A stretch of DNA of 64,000 nt from Celeribacter baekdonensis (GTDB taxonomy: Bacteria; Pseudomonadota; Alphaproteobacteria; Rhodobacterales; Rhodobacteraceae): positions 2,852,001 through 2,916,000 of the forward strand of contig NZ_CP028475.1 in NCBI RefSeq assembly GCF_003047105.1, written 5' to 3'. Each line of letters opens with the position of its first letter. Positions within the stretch are counted from its first letter, which is position 1. This document shows positions 7,380 through 15,161 of the stretch, one piece after another. The position numbers and the translations under genes were made by a program. The notes under the pieces were generated by a model. It was not told the origin of the DNA, did no database searches, and was given only the letters and a program-made list of their open reading frames with translations.

Positions 7380-8644
7380 CGAAGCCCATTATTGCCCTTT
7401 TCCCCGAAGCCAGTTTTGGCTCTGCTCTCAATTGCGTTGGTATTGCGCAAGACTTGCAACGCTATGGCGCTATCCCGGTGTTCCTATGCCACCCTGGGTT
7501 CAACGGTGTTTTTGCCGAATACGGGTTTAAGGAATACCAACTTCCGGCCACAGCACCCTCACAACCGCAAACCGAAGACACATGGCAGAGCTTTGTCACG
7601 GCCCATGTCGCCCATTTCAACCAAGATCCCATGGCACAACTGCACAGCTATGTTGCGCCCACTTGGGACGCGATTGTGGACACGGCGATCCGGGCCGAGG
7701 ACGGGCTTGAGACCCTGCTCAAACGGATCAAACCCGCGGGGATTGTGCTCGACAACGTCATCATGTTTCCGGCCATCGCGAATGCGGGCGTGCCTTGGGT
7801 GCGTGTGGTGTCCTGTACCGAAACCGAAATCCCTGATGCACATGTCCCGCCCTATTTGTCGGGCATGGCCGCAGACGATCCTGCGCGCCCGGCCTTTGAG
7901 GCGGCCTATCTTGAGATCACGGCCCCGGCGCATCACAGATACAACGTGTTCCGGGGTCAGCGCGGCCTGCCGCCCCTGCCTGCGGGTCTGTTTTTGGAAC
8001 CTTCGCCTTATTTGAACCTATTGCTGGCCCCCACGGCGATCCGTCATGACCGCGTGGTGCCGCTGGACGAGCGTCTGTTCGTGTTTCTCGAAGGTTGCGT
8101 GCGCGAAGAGGCGCAATTCGACCCGCCGCCCCTGCCTGTCAACGAGGGGCCGATTGTCTACATGAGCTTTGGGAGCCTTGGGGCCATCGACACTGAGCTG
8201 TTTGCGCGGATGATCGAAGTGTTTGCCACCATTCCCGCCCGGTTCTTTGTCAATGTCGGTGGCTTTTTGGAAAGCTACAGCCAAGTGCCTGACAATGTGT
8301 ATCTGGGCAGTTGGTTCCCACAGCCCTCGATCGTGTCGCAAGCGGATTTGTTCATCCACCACGGCGGCAACAACAGCTATTGCGAGGCGATGTATTTTGG
8401 TGTGCCGTCTCTAGTGATGCCCTATTGTTGGGATGGTCATGACAATGGTCTGCGCGCCGAGCAGACTGGCACGGGTGCGTTTTTGCAGCGCAACGACTGG
8501 ACGCCCGAACAATTGCGCGAGGTGATCAGCGCGCTTCTGGGAGATACGGCGATGTTGGCCCATCTCAAAACCATTTCTGAGCAGATGAAAGCAACCCCCG
8601 GTACGCGCATCGCGGCGCAGTCTATTTTGACAGTGATTTCATAA
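7376..8644 (+). CDS. Family-1 (UGT/MGT-like) glycosyltransferase, copy 2
   Basis: A 422-residue paralog of the glycosyltransferase at 1099-2376. Shared marks are ALFPEASFGSALNCVGIAQ at the N-terminus, DNV(I)MFPAI near residue 123, ISC/VSC-TE(N)EI, LEGCVREEA, YMSFGSLGAID, and the donor site HHGGNNSYCE plus WDGHDNGLR. As in copy 1, the usual N-terminal GHxxP histidine motif is absent. It is coupled by an ATGA overlap to the GntR gene, and a CGGAGG ribosome site is present. Having one copy under the regulator and the other in the transport operon suggests two acceptors or two steps, or reversible modification. Nothing in the sequence names the sugar. Confidence 0.85.
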   Translation: MTKPIIALFPEASFGSALNCVGIAQDLQRYGAIPVFLCHPGFNGVFAEYGFKEYQLPATAPSQPQTEDTWQSFVTAHVAHFNQDPMAQLHSYVAPTWDAIVDTAIRAEDGLETLLKRIKPAGIVLDNVIMFPAIANAGVPWVRVVSCTETEIPDAHVPPYLSGMAADDPARPAFEAAYLEITAPAHHRYNVFRGQRGLPPLPAGLFLEPSPYLNLLLAPTAIRHDRVVPLDERLFVFLEGCVREEAQFDPPPLPVNEGPIVYMSFGSLGAIDTELFARMIEVFATIPARFFVNVGGFLESYSQVPDNVYLGSWFPQPSIVSQADLFIHHGGNNSYCEAMYFGVPSLVMPYCWDGHDNGLRAEQTGTGAFLQRNDWTPEQLREVISALLGDTAMLAHLKTISEQMKATPGTRIAAQSILTVIS

Positions 8645-8678
8645 ATGTAGGCCAGTTTTAGTCCGCAACAGTTCTTTA

Positions 8679-8696
8679 GGGTATCACCCAAGACCC
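8679..8696 (-). promoter_or_regulatory. Operator-like element, copy A, upstream of muconate cycloisomerase
   Basis: Read on the minus strand it is GGGTCTTGGGTGATACCC. It shares the core GGGTGATAC and flanking GGT with two elements in the dioxygenase promoter region (11982-12001 and 12058-12075). It ends 25 bp before the proposed catB start. Repetition in both promoter regions of one pathway suggests a common regulator, perhaps the LysR protein encoded between them. Confidence 0.6.
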
Positions 8697-8721
8697 GGCG
8701 CATCATCGACACAAGGCGGCT

Positions 8722-9918
8722 GTGACGCGCAAACTCATCGCAACAAAACTTATAAATGCGGTGACAGACGTGACGAAAATCGACCAGATCGAAACCATGA
8801 TCCTCGATATCCCAACCATTCGGGGACATGTGTTGTCGATGGCAACGATGCGGATGCAATCGGCTGTTCTGGTCCGTATGACGTTTTCTGATGGGTCCGA
8901 AGGTCTTGGCGAGGGTACAACAATTGGCGGGCTGAGCTACGGTCCGGAAAGCCCGGAAAGCATTCAATCGGCCATTGAGACCTATATTGCACCGGCTCTG
9001 CTGGGTCGTGACGCCGATAATGTGAATGGCATCCTTCAGCTCATGGACAAACAGGTGCGCGGCAACCGGATCGCAAAAGCGGCTGTCGAGATTGCCCTTT
9101 GGGACGGTTTGGGCAAGCGTCTTGGGGTTCCCGTTTCGCAGCTTTTCGGCGGCGGGGTGGCGGACAAAATGCCCGTGGCGTGGACCTTGGCGTCGGGCCA
9201 TTCAGAGACAGATATTGCCGAGGCGTTGGACATGATGGAGGCGCGTCGCCACAATATTTTTAAGCTCAAGATCGGAAAGCGTTCCGTGCGGGAAGACGTG
9301 GCACATGTCGCCCGGATCAAAGATGCGCTTGGAGATGCGGCCAGCATTCGTGTGGACATCAACCAGGCGTGGTCTCTTTCCGAGGCGCGGTGGGGATTGA
9401 AGGGCTTACAAGACGTTGGGTGCGAGTTGGTCGAACAGCCAGTGCAGGCGCGCTACCTCGACGCGATGGCGGAGTTGACCCGGTCCTATGAGATTGCTGT
9501 CATGGCGGATGAGGCGCTGAACGGACCCGAGGACGCTTTCGCGGTGGCCACCCATCGTGCCGCTGATGTGTTTGCGGTGAAAATCGGGCAATCTGGCGGA
9601 CTGAAACGCGCCGCCGAAGTGATTTCGGTCGGGCAGGCGGCGGGGATCAGTCTTTATGCTGGCACAATGCTTGAGACGGGATTGAGCACGGCTGCGGCAC
9701 TTCAAATCTTTTCGACGGTCGAGACTTTGCAATGGGGTACGGAACTCTTTGGCCCGCTGCTGTTGACCGAAGACATTCTGGCCGACCCCATCATCTACAG
9801 GGATTTTTGCGTCGAAGTTCCGCAGGGGCCGGGGATCGGCATCAGTTTGGACCCGGACAAGATCAAATTCTTTTGCCGGGGAGGCGGGGGACGATTGCAA
9901 ACCGTCGCTGGGGCATAG
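8722..9918 (+). CDS. catB: Muconate cycloisomerase
   Basis: A 398-residue enolase-superfamily enzyme that cyclises cis,cis-muconate to muconolactone in the catechol branch of the beta-ketoadipate pathway. The family residues are visible: the KxK pair K181/K183 in FKLKIG, metal ligands D212 (VDINQ), E238 (VEQP) and D263 (MADE), and base K287 in FAVKIG. The N-terminal IVDLPTIR-like motif appears as ILDIPTIRG (28-36), and TELFGPLLLTEDI near the C-terminus is typical of CatB. The GTG at 8722 has AAGGCGG close upstream; later GTG codons at 8761 or 8770 would give a length closer to characterised CatB proteins, so the start is uncertain. Chloromuconate cycloisomerase is a possible alternative specificity. 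It converges with the LysR gene. Confidence 0.88.
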   Translation: MTRKLIATKLINAVTDVTKIDQIETMILDIPTIRGHVLSMATMRMQSAVLVRMTFSDGSEGLGEGTTIGGLSYGPESPESIQSAIETYIAPALLGRDADNVNGILQLMDKQVRGNRIAKAAVEIALWDGLGKRLGVPVSQLFGGGVADKMPVAWTLASGHSETDIAEALDMMEARRHNIFKLKIGKRSVREDVAHVARIKDALGDAASIRVDINQAWSLSEARWGLKGLQDVGCELVEQPVQARYLDAMAELTRSYEIAVMADEALNGPEDAFAVATHRAADVFAVKIGQSGGLKRAAEVISVGQAAGISLYAGTMLETGLSTAAALQIFSTVETLQWGTELFGPLLLTEDILADPIIYRDFCVEVPQGPGIGISLDPDKIKFFCRGGGGRLQTVAGA

Positions 9919-10003
9919 CCCGCGGGCAACACAGTGTGTCAGCGCAAGAACATGGCCGTGACGTTCAGGACGAGGAAAAAGCTCCAATCATGGCCGATAG
10001 CTT

Positions 10004-10894
10004 TCAGATCAGTTTTCGCGCGACGCGCTGTGCAAGTTTGACAAAATTCTGAACATGCACGCCCTGCTCGTCCAGACGATAATTTAAGGACAGAGACGTT
10101 CGTGCGATTGCGGGCTCGATCTTAAGGAACTTGATCCCGTTTCGGGGCGTCGATCCGACCGAGGCGGGGACGATACACACGCCCTCGCCGATCGCGACGA
10201 GGCTCAGCGCAGTGTGCAAATCCATGGTAAAAACGCGCATCGGAACCGTGAAACCGGCATCTTCGCAGGCTTTGATCACCATATCTGCGTAGCTGGGGCG
10301 CGGGAATTCCGGGTAAAGGATCAGGTTATGCGTTGCGAGTTTGCTAAGGTCGGCAATCTGGCGCGACCCTGTGTCGAACGTATCCGGCAGGGCAAGGACC
10401 AAATCTTCTATCACAAGCTCTTTCACCGCGAATTCAGGATCTTTCAGAGCGGGGCGTGCGAAGGCGACGTCGATCATCCTTGAGACGAGCTGCTTTTGAA
10501 GTTGAGCATTGTTCAAAGGGATCAGACTCATGTTGACCGTCGGGTAGGTGGCACGAAAGGATTTTATGATCGTTGGAAAAATCCCATAGGTCGAAGAACC
10601 AACAAACCCGATGCGCAGTCGCCCCTCGGCGCCTTGGCCGATCCGTCGAATTTCCAGTTTTGTGTCATCCAATTGCGCCAGAATGGATTTGCTGCGTTCA
10701 AGCAACCGCTCGCCCGCCTGCGTCAGAGTGATTGCACTGCGGCCACGGTTAAAGAGGATTGCTCCAAGGTCTTCTTCAATCTGTTTTATCGCCCGGCTCA
10801 ACGGAGGTTGGGCCATGTCGAGCCGCTCTGCCGCACGGCCAAAATGAAGCTCCTCTGCAACTGCGATGAAATAGGTCATCTGTTTGAAATTCAT
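10004..10894 (-). CDS. LysR-family regulator of aromatic catabolism (CatR/BenM-like)
   Basis: A 296-residue LysR-type activator. The winged helix occupies residues 1-60 (FKQMTYFIAVAEELHFGRAAERLDMAQPPLSRAIKQIEEDLGAILF) and is very close in style to CatR/BenM/CbnR, which respond to cis,cis-muconate. The effector domain spans about 90-290. It lies between catB, with which it converges, and the intradiol dioxygenase gene, from which it is separated by a strong terminator, so it has its own promoter within 10895-10945. It is the obvious candidate to act on the GGGTGATAC elements, though their spacing is not the classic ATAC-N7-GTAT of BenM/CatM. Confidence 0.85.
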   Translation of the reverse strand: MNFKQMTYFIAVAEELHFGRAAERLDMAQPPLSRAIKQIEEDLGAILFNRGRSAITLTQAGERLLERSKSILAQLDDTKLEIRRIGQGAEGRLRIGFVGSSTYGIFPTIIKSFRATYPTVNMSLIPLNNAQLQKQLVSRMIDVAFARPALKDPEFAVKELVIEDLVLALPDTFDTGSRQIADLSKLATHNLILYPEFPRPSYADMVIKACEDAGFTVPMRVFTMDLHTALSLVAIGEGVCIVPASVGSTPRNGIKFLKIEPAIARTSLSLNYRLDEQGVHVQNFVKLAQRVARKLI

Positions 10895-10950
10895 AGCCCC
10901 CCGCCTGACATCCGCCCTTGTCGTTTCAACTGTAAGTCACGCCCGCGATT

Positions 10951-10978
10951 AAAAAAAGGCCCCCGATCTACGGGGGCC
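10951..10978 (-). terminator. Rho-independent terminator of the dioxygenase gene
   Basis: On the minus strand a GGCCCCCG/CGGGGGCC 8-bp stem with a 5-base loop is followed by seven T. It lies 21 bp after the stop of the dioxygenase gene and separates it from lysR. Confidence 0.88.
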
Positions 10979-10999
10979 ATTCACAGGAAGGTACAGGTT

Positions 11000-11875
11000 T
11001 TATTCGGCTGCGACTGATGTCGCGTTTGCGTCCGCCTTGAGGACGAAGTCGAACTCGAAGTGCAAGTCGGTTCCAAGCGCTTCTGCCGCAGGCTTGAACG
11101 TGCCGATCAGGCTGTCCTTGACGGCAAACACGCTGTCATTGTCGAGCCAATCACTTTCGGCATCGTAAATCTGGCTGATCAAAGGGCGATAGCCGTCTTT
11201 AGAGAAGATAAAGTGCATATGGCCGGGACGGTTTGGGTGATGCCCCATAAACCGCAACAGCTCGCCCGCGGTCTCATTGTCCGGGATCGGGTAGGGCACA
11301 GGCCGAACGGCAACAAAGGCGTAGTGGCCGTTTTCATCGGTCTCAAAGCGACCGCGAAGATTGTATTCCGGCTGCTCAGGGTCGAGGTTTTCGTAAATTC
11401 CGTTTGGCGCATCCTCCCAGACGTCCATGGTGACACCGGCAACACCATTGCCGGCTGCGTCGCGGATATACCCTTCGTAATAGGCGGTTTCCTCATTGTC
11501 GTAATGTTTGAGGATCGTGGATGCGCCTTTGGGGAGGACGGGCGGATTTTCGCGGTAAAATGGCCCAAGAACGGTCGATTCACTTTCCGTGCCTTCAATG
11601 GGGTTCGACAACATGTCGACCAACACTTCAACACCCAAAATATCGCCCAAAAGAATGAATTCCTGACGGTTTTCATCACAGGTCTGCCCTGCCCGTTTCA
11701 GAAAGTCGCACCCTTCCAAAAATTCGCCATGTTGCAGGTTCACGTCTTTACAGAACCCATGCAAGTGCTTGATGAGCGAGGTCATGATCTCGCGCTGGCG
11801 GTCGGTGATATCACCGGACTTGCCCAGACTCGCGATCACGACATCCGTGATGTTTTCAAGGTTTACAATGCCCAT
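11000..11875 (-). CDS. Intradiol ring-cleavage dioxygenase (hydroxyquinol/catechol 1,2-dioxygenase type)
   Basis: A 291-residue non-heme Fe(III) dioxygenase that opens a catecholic ring between the two hydroxyls. The N-terminal helical dimerisation domain covers about 1-100. The four iron ligands are seen: Tyr161 (NGIYEN), Tyr195 (PVPYPIP), His219 and His221 (RPGHMHF). The PVPYPIPDNETAGELLR stretch is the form found in hydroxyquinol and chlorocatechol dioxygenases; ordinary catechol enzymes have PxGYG there. A GGAGGAG ribosome site precedes the ATG. It is transcribed alone, ending at a clear terminator, and diverges from the SCP2-like/hydrolase pair with two operator-like repeats between. The neighbouring muconate cycloisomerase argues for catechol or chlorocatechol as substrate; the sequence itself leans towards hydroxyquinol. 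The exact substrate is open. Confidence 0.87.
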   Translation of the reverse strand: MGIVNLENITDVVIASLGKSGDITDRQREIMTSLIKHLHGFCKDVNLQHGEFLEGCDFLKRAGQTCDENRQEFILLGDILGVEVLVDMLSNPIEGTESESTVLGPFYRENPPVLPKGASTILKHYDNEETAYYEGYIRDAAGNGVAGVTMDVWEDAPNGIYENLDPEQPEYNLRGRFETDENGHYAFVAVRPVPYPIPDNETAGELLRFMGHHPNRPGHMHFIFSKDGYRPLISQIYDAESDWLDNDSVFAVKDSLIGTFKPAAEALGTDLHFEFDFVLKADANATSVAAE

Positions 11876-11981
11876 GTTTTCTCCTCCACATTGGCGACTT
11901 TGTCTTTTGGACAGGACGCGGTTTTCAGGCCGGTCTTTGCATATTCTTCGGGCAAGCGGGTGTTTGAACCAATGCCGTGAG

Positions 11982-12001
11982 CGGTATCGGGTGATACCCG
12001 A
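11982..12001 (+). promoter_or_regulatory. Operator-like element, copy B
   Basis: CGGTATCGGGTGATACCCGA contains the dyad GTATC-N4-GATAC. It shares the core GGGTGATAC with copies A and C and lies about 107 bp upstream of the dioxygenase start, inside the divergent promoter region. Confidence 0.6.
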
Positions 12002-12057
12002 CCATGCGCTGGGTCGTGCTCCATCGCCACGTTGGTGCCATGGTCTCCGTGTTTGAG

Positions 12058-12075
12058 AGTATCACCCCATACCCA
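12058..12075 (-). promoter_or_regulatory. Operator-like element, copy C
   Basis: Read on the minus strand it is TGGGTATGGGGTGATACT, matching copies A and B at the GGGTGATAC core and the GTAT half-site. It lies about 70 bp upstream of the SCP2-like gene and is inverted relative to copy B. Confidence 0.6.
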
Positions 12076-12145
12076 GACCGGCATGGCAAGACTGCCCCGC
12101 GACATGGCACCTGTGGTTCATCAAGGTTCTGTAGAGGAGATGTAG

Positions 12146-12526
12146 GTGATTAAGGTATTCCAGAACATACAAACGCAACTGAACACGACACCGCACCTAC
12201 TGCGTTTGGGCCGCCTGTTTTCCGAGACTGTTTTGATCGAGATTGACGGTGAAGAGATCTATCTCACCTTTGAGAAAGGTCGGTTGGTTGAAGTGATGCC
12301 TGGCCCCAGCCGGAAGACGCCTTGGCGCTTTGCGTTTCGGACAGATGCTGAGGCTTTGCAAAAATTCTGGCAGCCTCTTCCCGAGGCCGGATTTCATGAT
12401 CTGTTTGGTCTTGTCAAAATCGGCCGCGGACGGATTGATGGTGATATCCTTTGCCTCGTCAAAAACTTGCGGTTTTTCAAAGATGTTATGGCGCTTGCGC
12501 GCCTGTCAAAAGAGGTGGCAGCATGA
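12146..12526 (+). CDS. Small SCP2-like protein in aromatic cluster
   Basis: A 126-residue protein with no signal peptide or membrane segment. Its pattern (IEIDGEEIYLTFEKGRLVEVMPGPSRKTPWRFAFRTDAEALQKFW) resembles the sterol-carrier-protein-2 fold, which binds hydrophobic ligands. It starts with GTG behind AGAGGAG and overlaps the alpha/beta hydrolase by 4 bp (ATGA), so the two act together. It diverges from the dioxygenase gene. No muconolactone isomerase gene is visible in the window; whether this protein takes part in that step is unknown and only a guess. Reported as a conserved-looking hypothetical. Confidence 0.72.
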   Translation: MIKVFQNIQTQLNTTPHLLRLGRLFSETVLIEIDGEEIYLTFEKGRLVEVMPGPSRKTPWRFAFRTDAEALQKFWQPLPEAGFHDLFGLVKIGRGRIDGDILCLVKNLRFFKDVMALARLSKEVAA

Positions 12527-13380
12527 GTATTGAACCCATCATTGGGCGCTATCTGACTGTGACGGTCGCTGGCGCATCGCGTCGCATCTTTTTCGAAGAA
12601 GCCGGGCAGGGGCGTCCCGTTCTGTGCCTTCACACGGCGGGTGCGGATACCCGCCAATGGCGGCATCTGATGAATGACGCTGACATCACTGCCTCTAACC
12701 GTCTGATCGCGTTCGATATGCCGTGGCACGGCAAATCTTTGCCGCCTGAAGGGTTTGAAACGCAGGAATACCTGCTCACAACCGACGCCTATATTGAAAC
12801 GGTTCTCGCGGTCATTGACGGGCTTGGCCTTGACCGCCCGCTTCTTGCCGGCTGTTCGATGGGGGGGCGCATCGCACTACAGCTTGCTGCGCTGCACCCG
12901 GAAAAATTTAGCGGCTTCATTGCCATTGAGGCGTCCGACTTTCAGCCTGCTTGGTATGACATTGACTGGTTTGATCGCCCCGACGCCCATGGTGGCGAAA
13001 TGGGAGCGGCGCTTGTGTCGGCGAATATCTCTCCTTTCGCGTCACAGGTCGAGCGATCGAACACACTTTGGATGTTTATGCAGTCTGGCCCTGGGGTGTT
13101 TCGGGGTGATCTCAGCTTTTACACCCGTGACGATAGCCTGATCGCGCGTTTGGGCCAGATCGACACCGCAAAAACGCCGGTTCACATCATGGTCGGGGCC
13201 TACGATCTGACCTGCACGCCCGAAGACGCCAAGCGGACTGTCGACGCGATTCCGGGGGCGACGCTTGCGGTGATGGAGGAGCTTGGGCATTTCCCCATGA
13301 GCGAGCATCCAGAAGGCTTTCGTCCCTTTTTTGTGGAGGCGCTGAATAAGATGACGAAAGATGTTGTCGAATGTGCTTGA
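12523..13380 (+). CDS. Alpha/beta hydrolase, possible enol-lactonase
   Basis: A 285-residue alpha/beta hydrolase. The nucleophile elbow is GCSMGG (Ser about residue 111), with the oxyanion-side motif HTAGADTRQW (about 33-42), an acidic residue in VGAYDLTCTPED (about 222-233) and the histidine in ELGHFP (about 251). GxSMGG is the form seen in 3-oxoadipate enol-lactonases (PcaD/CatD) and related C-C hydrolases. Its start overlaps the SCP2-like gene, and it ends the aromatic cluster. The role as enol-lactonase is an inference from context; a different ester or C-C bond hydrolase is possible. Confidence 0.78.
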   Translation: MSIEPIIGRYLTVTVAGASRRIFFEEAGQGRPVLCLHTAGADTRQWRHLMNDADITASNRLIAFDMPWHGKSLPPEGFETQEYLLTTDAYIETVLAVIDGLGLDRPLLAGCSMGGRIALQLAALHPEKFSGFIAIEASDFQPAWYDIDWFDRPDAHGGEMGAALVSANISPFASQVERSNTLWMFMQSGPGVFRGDLSFYTRDDSLIARLGQIDTAKTPVHIMVGAYDLTCTPEDAKRTVDAIPGATLAVMEELGHFPMSEHPEGFRPFFVEALNKMTKDVVECA

Positions 13381-13514
13381 TCGGGAGTTCTCTTTCGCGG
13401 CGGCACGTGGCGCGCGCGCCTCGTTTGACGGCGTTCGGCCACTCCTGTTCACTTGAGACGGCGGGCCAAAATACGCTCTACTCTCCACCGCTCTACAGGT
13501 GCACTGCAATCTGG

Positions 13515-14258
13515 CTAAAAATAGCTGCGTACCAAGGCACTTGATATCAGGGCCCATCCATCGGAGACCACGAAAAACGCCAGTTTGAAGGGCAAGGAGA
13601 CGATGGCAGGCGGCACCATCATCATCCCCATCGACATCAGAATTGCCGAGACAACGAGGTCGATGATCAGGAAGGGCAGAAAAATCAAAAACCCGATCTG
13701 AAAGGCGCGTTCTATTTCCGACAAGAGGAAAGACGGAACCAAGAGTGACAGGGGGGCGTCGCGAGAGACGCCGTCGATCTCTCCCAAATCCACCCTCAAC
13801 TCCTGCAGTTGCGAAAAGGTATCCGGGTCGATCCGGTTTGACATAAAGCCGCGAAACGGATCGACGGAAAGGGTGAAGGCCTCTTCAAGTTCGACTTGGC
13901 CATTCACAAAAGGCTCGACCCCGTTGGTCCAGCTTTCCATAAAAACCGGTTCCATCACGAAATAGGTCAAAAACATCGCGAGGCTGACCATCAACATGTT
14001 TGGGGGAGATTGCTGAAGGCCGATCGCCTGACGCAGGATGGACAAAACGGTGACGATGAACGGGAAACAAGTCAACGTCACCGCGATGCCGGGCACAATG
14101 CTGAGCACTGTGACCAAGAGCATGATTTGGATGGACCGCGTGGCAAGAGACCCATCCTCGCCAAGATTGAGGGTGATGTCCTGCGCAACCGCCGTATCTG
14201 CAAAAAGCGCCAAACCAAGAATGAGTGCGGGCAGTAGGAAACGCCGCATAGGCTTCAC
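13515..14258 (-). CDS. fliP: Flagellar export gate protein FliP
   Basis: A 247-residue membrane protein of the flagellar type III export gate. A cleavable leader (residues 1-25, ending ADTAVAQ) is followed by membrane segments, with SIQIMLLVTVLSIVPGIAVTLTCFPFIVTVLSILRQAIGLQQSPPN (about 43-88) and the C-terminal FQIGFLIFLPFLIIDLVVSAILMSMGMMMVPP typical of FliP. The GTG start overlaps the fliN stop (GTGA); an ATG three codons later is possible. It is last in the fliF-fliH-fliN-fliP operon. The fliO gene usually found before fliP is not seen here. Confidence 0.93.
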   Translation of the reverse strand: MKPMRRFLLPALILGLALFADTAVAQDITLNLGEDGSLATRSIQIMLLVTVLSIVPGIAVTLTCFPFIVTVLSILRQAIGLQQSPPNMLMVSLAMFLTYFVMEPVFMESWTNGVEPFVNGQVELEEAFTLSVDPFRGFMSNRIDPDTFSQLQELRVDLGEIDGVSRDAPLSLLVPSFLLSEIERAFQIGFLIFLPFLIIDLVVSAILMSMGMMMVPPAIVSLPFKLAFFVVSDGWALISSALVRSYF

Positions 14259-14533
14259 AGCCCGTTCTTGAGATCGGCCACTTCGGTCAAACGAACCGCA
14301 AGTTGCCCGGCTTGATCGCCATCGAGTTCTTGCAACTCACCACGGGCGATCAATTTGTCGCCAACATAAAGTTCGACGGGGTCGTCCACAGTACGGTCCA
14401 GCGCCAGAACGCTGTCGCTTTGAAGTTTGAGCAAATCCTTGACCAAAGGCCGCGCCTTTCCGACGGAGATCATGATTTCAATCGGCACCTGTGAAAATGG
14501 GTGCGCATTGGTGTCTTCGCTGTCGTCAACCAT
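14255..14533 (-). CDS. fliN: Flagellar switch protein FliN
   Basis: A 92-residue SpoA-domain protein (VPIEIMISVGKARPLVKDLLKL, then VELYVGDKLIARGEL) that forms part of the C-ring switch and binds FliH. It is at the short end of the family and consists almost only of the SpoA domain. It overlaps fliH by 8 bp and fliP by 4 bp. Confidence 0.9.
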   Translation of the reverse strand: MVDDSEDTNAHPFSQVPIEIMISVGKARPLVKDLLKLQSDSVLALDRTVDDPVELYVGDKLIARGELQELDGDQAGQLAVRLTEVADLKNGL

Positions 14534-15161
14534 GTTTCATGGCCTCCTCGTTCAATGCATAGACCGCGTTGATGGCTTGGCCGATCTTGTCGACCGCCGC
14601 ATCCATATCGATCCTTTTTTCCAGCTCTCCCATCCGCAGGTAGACCTGTCCGTCTGCGAGGCTGGGTTCCTCAATGATTTCCAATGGAATGGTTAACGAC
14701 TCGTCAATGAGACGCTGAATTGCCGGACGTGATGCTGGAGAGATCACAATCTGAATCGGTGCATCCGAGGCATCTTCGGCCATTGGCAGGAGATGTTCCA
14801 AAATTGTTTGACCCAAAGTTTCCGCTACCAATTGCGGCAAAACTTTTGCCACCATTTCAGATAACAGAGGTTCGAGCGCTTTCATGATGTGTGATCGGGC
14901 TTCGTGGAATGTGAAGCCTAAGTCCTGAAGATTGCGGGCAAATTCCGCACCAATGCGACCCTGATCCTCGGCTTCTGCCGTTGCGGCGTCATCCCACCCC
15001 GCCTTATAGCCCTGTTCATATGCGGCCATCCGGTTGGTTTCGATTTCCTCGGGCGAGGGGCCGGCAGGCACAGGAGCGGACACAGGCGTTTGGGCCGTCT
15101 GCCGGGTTGGGGCTTTTTTAGGCGTGGCGCCGAAATCTTCCAATGGGAAAAGAGATTTCAT
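14526..15161 (-). CDS. fliH: FliH-like flagellar export ATPase regulator
   Basis: A 211-residue protein with a Pro/Ala-rich N-terminus (about 10-40), a helical middle (AAYEQGYKAGWDDAATAEAEDQGRIGAEFARNL) and a C-terminal domain with VYLRMGELEKRIDMDAAV, resembling FliH/HrpE stators of the export ATPase FliI. Similarity in this family is weak, so position counts: it starts one base into the fliF stop (TGATG) and overlaps fliN. It would recruit FliI to the C-ring. Confidence 0.78.
   Translation of the reverse strand: MKSLFPLEDFGATPKKAPTRQTAQTPVSAPVPAGPSPEEIETNRMAAYEQGYKAGWDDAATAEAEDQGRIGAEFARNLQDLGFTFHEARSHIMKALEPLLSEMVAKVLPQLVAETLGQTILEHLLPMAEDASDAPIQIVISPASRPAIQRLIDESLTIPLEIIEEPSLADGQVYLRMGELEKRIDMDAAVDKIGQAINAVYALNEEAMKHG

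Noticed and set aside
13409..13420. 12-bp alternating GC palindrome (GGCGCGCGCGCC) between the hydrolase and fliP
   Set aside because: It is self-complementary, but such short GC runs are common at this base composition and there is no T-run to make a terminator.
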